This document shows, in pieces, positions 11,950-21,300 of a DNA stretch of 44,535 nucleotides; positions within the stretch are counted from its first letter, which is position 1, and every line of letters starts with the position of its first letter. The stretch lies in contig JBBBWG010030831.1 in the NCBI GenBank assembly GCA_037176905.1, positions 2,806 through 47,340 of the forward strand, read 5' to 3'. The notes beneath the pieces are model-generated. The model was not told the origin of the DNA and made no database searches. It was given only the letters and a program-made list of their open reading frames with translations. A program made the position numbers and the translations under genes. The DNA comes from Azolla pinnata (taxonomy: Eukaryota > Streptophyta > Polypodiopsida > Salviniales > Salviniaceae).

Positions 11950-14868
11950 TTAGTTGATCTGGGTGCAGATGCTCCGGATCTCGCCTTCGCCACCGTCGCC
12001 GGTGAGCACGCCGATGGCCGACATCTTGGCGACGGAGTCGACAAAAGACTGGAAGAAGTCGGCCGGGGAAGACGCGAATTGGTCCACGAGAGGCTTCGTC
12101 GCAGGGTGATTCGACAGCGCTTGATCGGTGAGAAGCAAGCCCATGTTGTTCTGCAGACCTTTGTAGTAGGAGTTGTCGAATTCGAAAGGCGAGGCTGCGT
12201 CCAATGGCACAAAGGCGTTGCTGTTGAGCTGGGGACAATCCTGGCGAATGCTCTGGGCCAGCGTCGAGTTGAGGAACGGATCTTCGTCGAGCATCCGGAA
12301 GGTGAACTGCCTGCACTTTGCAAAGCCAATGGTATGGGCTCCTGCAGAGCGGCGGCGGAGGTAAAATTTTAGGGTTTAGCTTGGACCATGGCAAGCTCAT
12401 GATCATCACACCGATCGGTTGATCTGATGTGTGGATCGTTAACGCATCACGAAATATTAGCCACAGTTGCAATGCATCGATTGGATCGAAGAGCAGCTCG
12501 ATCAAGCGCAATGCATCATCGAGTAGATTGAAGAGCTTGTCAATCAAGCGCAATGCATCATCGATTGGATTGACGAGCTTGTCTATCAAGCAGAATGCAT
12601 CATCGATTGGATTGACGAGCTTGTCTATCAAGCAGAATGCATCATCGATTGGATTGACGAGCTCGTCAATCAAGCGCAATGCATCATGGATTGTATTGAA
12701 GAGCTTGATCAAGCGCAATGCATCATCAATTGGATTGAAGAGCTTGATCAAGCGCAATGCATCATCAATTGGATTGAAGAGCTTGATCAAGCGTAATGGA
12801 TCCATTGAAGAGCTTGATCAAGCGCAATGCATCATCGATTGGATTGAAGAGCTTGATGAAGCGCAATGCAAGAGCTTGATCAAGCGCAATGCATCATCGA
12901 TTGGATTGAAGAGCTTGATCAAGCGCAATGCAAGAGCTTGATCAAGCGCAATGCATCATCGATTGGATTGAAGAGCTTGATCAAGCGCAATGCAAGAGCT
13001 TCATCAAGCGCAATGCATCATCGATTGGATCAAAGAGCCTGATCAAGCGCATCATCAATTGGATTGAAGAGCTTGATCAAGCGCGATGCATCATGGATTG
13101 TATTGAAGAGCTTGATCAAGCACATTAATATGGATCGATGGAAACAGCGTGATGATTGGGAGAAATTGTTGCCTACCGGAGAGAGCCACGAGATCGCTGG
13201 CATCGAGGCCTTTGGACAGGAAGAGGGAGATGAGCTGGTCCACCGTGAGGTTCGACTGCGGAATGTTGCCGACTCCGTTGCCTGCCAACGATGTGCGGCT
13301 GTCCCTTCGGCCCAATGCAACCTCCCACGATGGGCCCCCGAGCTGCAGATTTTTGCAATCATGCAAAATTACCACATTATTGGCATGCCATAATATATTG
13401 CCTGCCATGGGATCGATCCGAGACTAGAGGTCACAGATTGCTGGATTGCATGCATATGACACAAGATCGGTCGATCGAATCGAGATCCCATATTCAGGTA
13501 GAATCGGAATCGAATCGGATCTAATCTAATCGGGACCCCACGAGGTAAGAGTCAGATCATTGATCCAATTGAGACCCCATGAGGTGCTAGAATCGAATCA
13601 ATCAATCGGCTTATCGATTAATGAATCCATTATCACTCGGTTAATCAAGCATTCGATAGATCATTCATGCGAGCAATCCCTGAATCAACCAATCCGTTAC
13701 AGTTAAACTCATCAAATTGATTGACCGATCAATTAGTCGATCAATCAATCAATCCATCAATCCATCAATCAATCAATCAAGCCATCCATCAATCAATCAA
13801 TCAATCAATTAATCCATCAATCAATCAATCAATCAATCAATCCATCCATCCATCAATCAATCCATCAATCAAACAATCAATCAATCATTCCAATCCATCA
13901 ATCACTCCATCAATCCATCAATCAATCCATCAATCCATCAATCCATCAATCATTCCATCAATCCATCAATCACTCCATCAATCAATGAATTAATAAATTA
14001 AATTGATACATGTCACGACTAGAATCGAAGAAGTGCCTTACGAATGCAACGGCCTCGCGCGCTGCCAGCACGACAATGTCGGCGCAGGAGACGACCCCCG
14101 GGCAGACGGATTCGAGGGCCGCTTTGATGGCACCCACCGTGTTGAACGCCTGCTGCGGGATGTCGTTGTCCACGTAGTCGCGCTCGGCGACGTTGGTGGG
14201 GGTGGATGAGATCAAGATGGAGCCATCGCATCCCTAGATCAGAAACAAATTAGTAGCAGAAGAAAATGGTGATGGTGATGNNNNNNNNNNNNNNNNNNNN
14301 NNNNNNNNNNNNNNNNNNNNNNNNNNNNNNNNNNNNNNNNNNNNNNNNNNNNNNNNNNNNNNNNNNNNNNNNNNNNNNNNGGATGAGATCAAGATGGAGC
14401 CATCGCATCCCTAGATCAGAAACAAATTAGTAGCAGAAGAAAATGGTGATGGTGATGATGCAGTTCTGATGATCAGTTGTGAGCCGGAGGCGCTACTTGT
14501 TGTGTGATTGATTAGGGTTTGGGATCTGGGAGCTGCTGCGATCGATCCCAGCTATGGTGCATCATCATCAGGCGTACCTGGATGAAGCAGTCGTGCACGA
14601 GCAGGCGCAAGGTGGAGGGCGAGACGACATTGTTGGCCTTGGCCAGCGACTGGAAGGTGGAGCTCACTATGGCCGACAGGTTGGGGCACGAGGTGTCGTA
14701 GAAGTCCGGGGAGAGCTGCCCCTTGGCGCCAGGCTGCAGCATCGCCATCGCCATCGCCATCACCATCGCCATGAGGAAGAAGCGCCCCCGGATCGGCAGC
14801 TGCTGCAAAAGTGCCGCCGGCGAGGAGGAAGAGGAGGAGGAGGAGCCGTCCCTTGTGCTCGTGATCAT
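11950..14868 (-). CDS. Class III secretory peroxidase (4 exons, 346 aa)
   Basis: Minus-strand exons are 14868-14578, 14233-14042, 13342-13177 and 12341-11950. All introns are GT-AG, phases agree, and the coding length is 1041 nt including the stop. The family (EC 1.11.1.7) uses hydrogen peroxide to oxidise phenolics and monolignols in the apoplast or vacuole. Visible motifs: distal haem site LRLLVHDCF (Arg and His), GCDGSIL calcium-site region, CPGVVSCADI, LGGPSWEVALGRRDS, and proximal haem His in GAHTIGFAKC. All eight family cysteines are present (SCPN, HDCF, GCDG, VCPG, SCAD, KCRQ, DCPQ, ICTQ). A signal peptide precedes QLSPDFY, where a mature N-terminal Gln is usual. The first Met precedes a serine run; an internal Met (MAMVMAMAMAM) may be the true start. 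Intron 1 holds an assembly gap; introns 2 and 3 hold satellites. The substrate cannot be told from sequence. Confidence 0.93.
12475..13128 (+). repeat. 39-bp minisatellite filling peroxidase intron 3
   Basis: About sixteen imperfect copies of a 39-bp unit contain GAAGAGCTTGATCAAGCGCA and ATGCATCATC. Some copies are shortened by dropping the CATCATCGATTGGATTGAA part. The unit is a multiple of three and open on both strands, so long frames appear (12429-12941 plus, 11942-12805 minus), but splice sites at 13176 and 12342 place it inside intron 3 of the peroxidase gene. Confidence 0.95.
13735..13993 (+). repeat. (AATC/CATC)n microsatellite in peroxidase intron 2
   Basis: About 260 bp of ATCA/ATCC tetranucleotide units, mixed AATC and CATC forms. 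It lies within intron 2 (14041-13343 on the minus strand), about 50 bp inside the donor side. Nearby, two copies of a GACCCCA(C/T)GAGGT motif occur at 13533-13545 and 13571-13583. Confidence 0.95.
14204..14457. other. 100-N assembly gap flanked by an exact 77-bp duplication
   Basis: The Ns occupy 14281-14380. The 77 bases before them (14204-14280) are identical to the 77 bases after them (14381-14457). The duplicated piece includes the intron 1 acceptor and the first bases of peroxidase exon 2. The simplest reading is that two contig ends overlap and were joined with a standard 100-N gap rather than merged. The exon model uses the left copy; the right copy would be redundant. Confidence 0.9.
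14744..14850 (+). repeat. Hexamer and trinucleotide repeats inside the peroxidase signal-peptide exon
   Basis: (GCCATC)n near 14744-14775 encodes the minus-strand MAMVMAMAMAM stretch of the hydrophobic core. (GAGGAG)n near 14820-14845 encodes a run of eight serines. Both lie in exon 1, upstream of the predicted signal cleavage before QLSPDF. Confidence 0.8.
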
Positions 14869-14875
14869 GGCGATG

Positions 14876-15280
14876 CTGCTGCTGCTGCTGATGATGATGA
14901 CGATGATGATGATGAATCTGATGCTGTTGATGATGCAGATTATATGATCGGATTTGAGCTTTGTTGAGAGGCGAGAGAGAGTAGGAAGGAAGGAAGGAAG
15001 GAAGGAAGGAAGGACGGAAGAAGACGAAGCGGGAACAGAAGCTCCTCTTCGTCTTCGTCTTCTCTGCTTCCTCTTCCCTCTTCCTCTTCGCCTTCCACTT
15101 CTTCTTCTTCTTCTTCTTCTTCTTCGTGCAAATTCTTCTTCTTCTCTGATTCTTCTGCTGCGTCTGCTGCGCCTGATTCCTCTGCCGCTTGGGTCTGATT
15201 CTTCTGATTTCCTGCGCCGGCGGTTAGATTGATGCTAATTTAGGGCTCCCGCATAGCAGATGCTATTTTTAGAGTTGGCA
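14876..15280. repeat. Simple repeats upstream of the peroxidase gene
   Basis: (GCT)n/(GAT)n at 14876-14915, (AAGG)n at 14985-15015 and (CTT)n at 15097-15125 lie in the 5' flank and probable leader of the peroxidase gene. A minus-strand TATA-like CATATAATC is at 14939-14947, about 75 bp upstream of the ATG, and is a possible core promoter. Confidence 0.7.
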
Positions 15281-15680
15281 CCGTCGCCGTCGCCGTCGCC
15301 AAAGTCGCCATCGTTGTCGCCGTCGCCGTCGCCAAAGTCGCTGTCGCCGTCGCCAAAGTCGCCGTCGCCGTCGCCAAAGTCGCTGTCGCCGTCGCCGTCG
15401 CCGTCGTCAAAGTCGCTGTCGTCGTCAAAGTCGCCGTGGTCTTCGCCGTCGCCGTCGCCGTCGCCAAAGTCAACATCGCCGTCACCTGCCGTCGCTCAAG
15501 TCACCATCGTCGCTGTCGCTTAAGTCACCATCGCCGCCGCCGTCGCCGTCATCGCCAAAGTCACCATCGTCATCGCCAAAGTCACCATCGTCATCGCCAA
15601 AGTCACCATCGTCATCGCCAAAGTCACCATCGTCATCGCCGTCACTGTCGCCGTCGTCATCGTCATTGCCCATCGTCATT
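15281..15680 (+). repeat. GTCGCC-rich minisatellite (GCCGTCGCCAAAGTC family)
   Basis: About 400 bp of GCCGTC/GCCAAAGTC units; the later part shifts to a CATCGTCATCGCCAAAGTCAC unit, giving at least four near-identical 21-bp copies at 15549-15632. Plus-strand frames read S-P-S-P-K and minus-strand frames read G-D-D-D-G. No start, splice or conserved context supports coding. Confidence 0.9.
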
Positions 15681-16300
15681 GCTTCGGAATTATTTGGGCG
15701 TTGCAACAAGAGAGAGTACTCAACCCATATCTTGTGCCTCCCTCACAGCTTGAAATGTTGATCTATACACACATATATATATATATATATATATTTCATG
15801 GCACAGTTGCACATGCTGATCCTCATCAGCTCGATCTGCTTTGACTTATCATTCATATGAAATAGCCTCTATATTATGTCGACCTGACGAATTGCACCTT
15901 GTTTCTTCTCAATTTTAATTTTTTCTCTACATTTTCTGAGGACACTTACGCCAACCCGCACTATTGCATTCAAAGTCCTCTTTGGGCAAAAGACTATCTC
16001 TTAAGCAAATTTGTTGTATTGGCAAATAAGAGAACCGAATGCTTCTAGAAAATTTGTGGCACCAAGGTACGAGAAAGGCATAGAGACACGAGGAGCTAGC
16101 AAAATGAAATATGTTAGCTTGAAACAATGACAAAGAAGGCCCCACAAAAGAATGAAGATGTTCTTACCAAGGATGTTTGATGTTGTGTACTCTCGTTTCA
16201 AGGATCATCGAGCTAATTATGCCTAATCATGGAATTTATTCTAGGCCAATATATGACAGATGTAGGTCAAAGTTGGGTCAGGTTGTGTATTGCCAACATC
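15681..16300. other. Intergenic DNA with (AT)n run, no gene recognised
   Basis: An (AT)n run lies at 15772-15794. The rest is unremarkable AT-rich sequence; part of 15940-16250 may be diverged gypsy DNA belonging to the relic that follows, but I could not align it. Confidence 0.5.
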
Positions 16301-16850
16301 GAATGAAGAAGAGATAGTAAATTTATTTTCAGAGAATGTGGTATGATTGCGTGATGGAATTTCAGATATATGTAAATATCGACAATAAGTGTATTTTGGT
16401 ATGATTGTGTGTGGCATGAGTATATAACGGAGTTCCAGATTATTTCTACTAACGGCTCCTTGAAACACTTGATCTTACAATAAATTTGTCCTTAGCTTAT
16501 CATCCATAGATTGATGGCCAGATAAAGTTTGTCAACCAAGTTCCACAGTAAGGCCTCTTGTGTTCGCTTAAATCGCTAACAATATCAAGATTGGATAGAT
16601 ATATTACCAATTGTAGAGTTCACATACAACAACGTGTTCTATAGTTCGATAGAGTTACCCAATGTCTCATCAATTATGGCTTGTATCTTCACGTCAACAT
16701 CGCCATGCTCAATTACTCTTTAAATCCTTTTAGTAGAAGAATGAGAATATATTTTAGAGGAAATCCACTGAGACCTATTCCTAGAGCTCATCTTTCCTTT
16801 GGGAACACCCTCCTTTGCTATTAGTGATAGGGTTTGGCTCTTGTGTTGAC
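16300..16850 (+). mobile_element. Ty3/gypsy integrase relic
   Basis: Read across frames: LSLAYHP-IDGQIKFVNQ (16486-16540; family pattern AYHPQTDGQTE-VN), QYQDWIDILPIVEFTYNN (16581-16635; family W-LP-AEF-YN), SSIELP, then SDRVWL (16822-16839; family GD-VWL of the integrase C-terminus). In-frame stops interrupt it, so it is a dead fragment. The order and spacing match a gypsy integrase core plus C-terminal domain. No RT or LTR was found. Confidence 0.7.
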
Positions 16851-17039
16851 ATGTCAACACCGCCCGACCTTGCATGATGTTAGATTAAGAAAAGCTAGTG
16901 ACTTTCTGCATCATTGACAAAATCAATGAATTCACTTCACATAAAACTACCCTTATAGTTCTTAATTTATAATGTCTTCTAGTACACCTCTCTCCTTTAA
17001 CACTGTCATTCATCCTAGATTTTAAGAAAACACTCTCGA

Positions 17040-17240
17040 GTCTCTACCTCTACTACTTGTTGAGTACAAGGCTGAGAAGATTTTGGACTCACATAATTGA
17101 TAGATTTAACAAATATACTTTTTTACGCAAAACTGTTCCTATAATTTTAAATTCTTGTTGAGCTTGCAACAAGGGAGGAGTACGAGGTTGACAAATTTTA
17201 GATTGTTACTTATATCAACGACAACTTTAGAACCTCGTCT
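17040..17240 (+). mobile_element. Possible chromodomain remnants of a chromovirus
   Basis: EYKAEKILDSH near 17062-17094 and EYEVDKF near 17179-17199 each resemble the start of the chromodomain at the end of chromovirus pol (a Y-VEKIL-S pattern). They follow the integrase relic by about 200-350 bp, the expected place. Both are short and followed by stops, and the pair may reflect a small duplication. Confidence 0.3.
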
Positions 17241-18150
17241 TATGAAGTGAGTAGATCATTTTAAAAGTAATGTATAACCTAGGCAAAACCTTAACGAATG
17301 TATTGAAAGGTAGACTTATAAATTAGGGAAATAATGGCAATGACCAGATTTGAACACGTGATAAAAAAAAAGCAACTAAAATATCTAACATATATTTATT
17401 TATATTACATAAATAATATATATCATGTTAGTTTATTCTATATTTTCAAAATTTTCAAAAAACTTTAAAACTTTTAAGAAACTTTTACGTTTACTTTTTT
17501 AGGAAGGTTCACTGGTTAATATGTACAGAGTTGCTCATATATAAAAATTATTGTAAATTTAATCAAGATGAACAATGTTACTTATGAAATAATACGTTTT
17601 AACTATTTATAAAGATTTCTTAAACTGTTTTTATTATTCTCGATAGATGTTTTGAAAAATAAATGCATGATATAATTTTTTAGCTTTATTGATATGACTT
17701 TGATAACTAATAAAATATTGTTTTTGAAAAAAAAGTCTAAAGTTTATAATATATCATAATTTTCTCTTTTTTTGATATCCTATCTCTTGCCCTAGCTCTA
17801 CTCTAGTGTTCAATTTTTATTACCTTACATGTCAGGATGAATAAACATAAGGGAAAGGGAACATGGAAAAGAGAACTAAGAGTAAACAAAAACAAAATCT
17901 AGAGAACCACCAAATGAAACAAGATATATCAAAATTTCTTTAAATCAGTAAACACAATGTCTGTAGCTGAACTTAAAGTTTAGAACTTGAAGGGTGAGAA
18001 ATGGATTATAGTTTATTTTCTCAGTCTAATGTTGATTACCATTAACCATTGGATTGTCCATGCCAAGAATCCATAACATTAATTTATAAAATTGAGTTTG
18101 CAGATATATTCTGAATATCAAAGTTCATGAGAAAATGCACCTCTAAATTA
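17241..18150. other. AT-rich DNA, no gene recognised
   Basis: Very AT-rich sequence. A pyrimidine-rich patch with CTCTTGCCCTAGCTCTA near 17785-17802 resembles the end of the LTR-like relics at 3920-4210 and 30840-31095, so a third eroded copy is possible. Nothing else is recognised. Confidence 0.4.
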
Positions 18151-18156
18151 TGAAAT

Positions 18157-18350
18157 AACCCTAAACAATAAACCCTGAACCTTAAACCCTAAACCCTAAA
18201 CCCTAACCCTAACCCAAACCCTAACCCTAACCATGGCTCTAACCCTAACCCTAACCATCCATGGAGAAAGCTTCTGCACAAATCCTGTCCTAACCCTAAC
18301 CCTAAAACCTAGACCCTAACCCTAACCAATAGCTCTAACCCTAACCCTAA
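18157..18350 (+). repeat. Degenerate telomere-like array immediately upstream of the SMC-like gene
   Basis: About 190 bp rich in CCCTAAA (plant telomere type) and CCCTAA (six-base) units, broken by short unique pieces at 18233, 18257-18290 and 18327. It ends 15 bp before the SMC-like start codon. It contains AAACCCTAA, the telo-box found in promoters of many plant growth and ribosome genes, so it may act in the promoter or leader, or may be an interstitial telomeric repeat. Confidence 0.85.
18222..18319 (+). other. Duplicated truncated gene start with two upstream ORFs
   Basis: The sequence around 18233-18290 is a shortened copy of 18328-18405: the same CTCTAACCCTAACCCTAACC lead, CATCC, then ATGGAGAAAGCT and TCTGCAC-AATCCT. 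The upstream copy encodes MEKASAQILS and stops at a TAA supplied by the telomere-like repeat (18261-18293), while the real start encodes MEKAAAAASARILSL. A second upstream frame runs 18233-18319 (28 codons). If transcription starts before 18230, both would act as uORFs. Confidence 0.6.
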
Positions 18351-18364
18351 CCATCCATCCCTCC

Positions 18365-21300
18365 ATGGAGAAAGCTGCTGCGGCCGCTTCTGCACGAATC
18401 CTTTCCCTCAGGTTCCAAATTTTCATTCTTCTTCTGTAAACTTCTTCATGTGCTTGCCATTTCCATCTGATCCTTCTCGATTTTCCATCTCCACCGATTT
18501 CGCTCTCCATGTGCTTGCCGTTTTCTTTCGCATCTGTTTCCGTTTCTTCGTTCCTGCAGATCGCTTCTCGTTTTTTTCCTCTTCGCCTTAACCATTTCTT
18601 GGCCGTGCCGTTCTGCCGATCGATCTGACGTAGAGTTCGTGCGTTCAAGTCGTTCGGAGATGAAGTCGAGGTCTTCAGCTTCTGCAAAGGTTTCAATCTC
18701 ATCGTCGGTGCAAACGGGAGTGGCAAGTCCAACATTCTTGGTACGTCGTCATCGCCATCGCCATCGCCATCGCCATTGCCATGCCTCCTCATACGCATCT
18801 ACCACTATGATTCATCAATTCTACTGTATCTTCTTTCACATACTCAATTTCAGTATAGCTTTCGCATGCACCAAATCCTCAGACAGACATAACGCTTCTG
18901 TGCTACCCTATTTCTATATCTATATTCTCTCTCTCTCTCTCTCCCTATGTATCTATATGCGTATGTGGTTTGGTGATAATGCAGATGCTATCTGCTTCGT
19001 GCTGTGCTCAAAGCCGTCACACATTCGTGTTGGACATCTCACCGAGCTTCAATCCACCGAAACAAAAGAGCCTTGCGAGGTCTCTCTGGATCTTCAACTC
19101 TACGACAGCTCTACTGGAGAAGAGATGCAAAAGCTGACCTTGTCCGTGAAGCTTTTACCTAATGGGGTACGACAGTACAAAATCGATGGAAAATTGAAGT
19201 CAATGAAGGAAGTTAAGGTATGCCACTCTGATAGCTTCCTATTGCGTCTCTCCTATAGTGTGCCTATACATTCACATAACATACATGTAAATGCATAGAT
19301 ACAATATTTATCTATCTATGTATATTGTAGTGTACGTGTGTATAAGCTAAACTGCTGTTACATTATCCGATTTTGAAGGATTTGCTGAAAGAACTTAGGC
19401 TCCAGTTAGATGAAACTTCAGCTGTGGTACATCAATCAAATGTTACAGAACTTGCTGACAAGAACTCCCCACTGAAATTAGCTTCAATCATATCTGCAGC
19501 TTCAGGAGCAGGTGCAGCTTCTGACCTTTATTATTCCTGTTATTTCTAAGAAGTGACCGGATTAAGCTGGAAGCTCCTTATTGGAATTTGATGAAGAATG
19601 GTAGCTGAAAACATTCAACATACAGTTTTGTTTAGACTCGATCCTGTTGAAAACTCATCACATCCGATGACGATGTTGATTACAAACGACACTGATAGTT
19701 GTAAAGTAAAGGTCATAAGAAAACATTCAAAGTAAATGTTCAAGGATTTATCATCTACAAAGGATGGACCAGTTTTGTCTTTTATTTTATGATTATATGG
19801 AGAAGGCTTTACACTTGTAATAAAAATATGCTTTAAGTAGGTCCTTTATATAGCTGGAGCCTCGTTAGATTCTTTCATATTCTCTACGAGTATGACCAAT
19901 ATTCTGAATGGAAACTAGGAGTGTGGTTTGTATGTAACTTCTGCTCTGTATAAGTTTATACTTCCATTTTCAACAGAGAAGTAATAATCTGTAATGTTCA
20001 GCGTAAGATTAAGAAAGAGTGCCCCTTACAAAAGAGAATAAGCATATTATTGGTAGTTGAGGAACTAACTAGCAGCAAAGTGTTGCAATGATTTGAATTG
20101 ACTGTAAAATCACAACAAGGTAAGGTGCGTGAGGGATTTCTCGTAGGCACAAGTTTTCCTATGAGAACTTATTTGAAGAGTGACTCCATGCTGTTCTTCA
20201 TTATTGCAAAATACAAATGATTGCCGATAGAAAATGATCCCTGCAGTAGCATGAATATCATGGACAGTCGTAAGTTATTTCATTTTGGCACTGATATTCT
20301 ATTTCATGTGCATTTTTCTGTGCTCTCACCGGCTGGATATAGACTGAATATTTGCTTCTGGTTTCGAAAATGAGGGCAAAGCGTCATGAAACTGTATCTG
20401 TATATAATCTTGGTAAGATGTGGCATGTGAAGATACTACACATGGTTTTCAATTTCAAAATGTGTTCACTGTTTGCAAATGTATCTTGTGGAAATAGTGT
20501 TTAGTGTGTTGAACATGTAAATAACATTTATGTTTTCTATGAAATCAAGCATGCTCTGGACTTTATTAGTCAATTCTAGATGCGCATGTGACTTTAAAGG
20601 CTATCCTTTAAATTCAATTATCTTAATATTCCTGCTAATTCTAAAGTCTTCCGTTCACTTTGCAGTACTGAGTATGGAAGCTGATTTTATCTATGGTGAT
20701 TTATTTAGGTAGATGGAATGAAGAAGTAGATATGGCTAGAAAAGAACTGAAGAGCACAAGAGTAGGACTTGATGAAATCCAAGAGAACATAAATCTGCTG
20801 GAAAATAGCATTGCTAAAGATAATGCCTGCTTAGAAAAGTTACTAAGGGCAGAACAGGTCAGCTTTATAATAAAGGTGTATATGGTCTTGAAAAATTATA
20901 ATAACCAACGCCATCTTTGTTTGCACACTTTACGAACATGAATAGAAAGAGCTTGCATGAATCTTACACAATGAGTAATGCGCCAACGAGTAGATTATAG
21001 GCAATGCTGTGCAAAATATTGATAAGGTAGAATCATGCCTGGAGCTAGGTCTTCAAGAGCAAATGCATTCTGTATATTACTCTGTTTGAAGCTGATAAAA
21101 TGGTGTGCTTTTCTAAGCTTCCGAATGGTTTTCTCTCCAGTTAGAAAAAGACATAGGATACATCTCAAGGCAGATATTTTCCTTCCAGCAACTGAAGCAC
21201 ATTAAAATAAAAGATGGAATCTGGAAAATAGAAGAACGGATGAAATTGCTTGAAGATATGATTCAGGAGAAAAAGAACATCATTTCTGACAAAAGAGCTT

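Noticed and set aside
11942..12805. 287-codon open frame on the minus strand
   Set aside because: It runs through the satellite and then reads the last peroxidase exon in the wrong frame; the spliced peroxidase model explains the region.
12429..12941. 170-codon open frame on the plus strand
   Set aside because: It is made of the 39-bp intronic satellite, whose unit length keeps frames open. It lies inside an intron of the minus-strand peroxidase gene.
13721..13993. S-I-N-Q repeat protein frame
   Set aside because: Pure translation of an (AATC/CATC)n microsatellite in peroxidase intron 2.
14554..14967. 137-codon plus-strand frame opposite peroxidase exon 1
   Set aside because: Shadow of the peroxidase exon and trinucleotide repeats on the other strand.
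15260..15753. S-P-S-P-K and H-H-R-H-R-Q repeat frames, and acidic minus frame
   Set aside because: They are translations of the GTCGCC minisatellite with no start context, splice sites or conserved domain.
18322..18798. 158-codon minus-strand frame opposite SMC exons 1-2
   Set aside because: Shadow of the plus-strand SMC exons and the CGCCAT repeat; low-complexity G-D-G-D and no family match.
18639..19298. 219-codon plus-strand open frame
   Set aside because: It reads SMC exon 2 out of frame and runs through intron 2; only its later part matches exon 3. The spliced frame with Walker A is the correct one.
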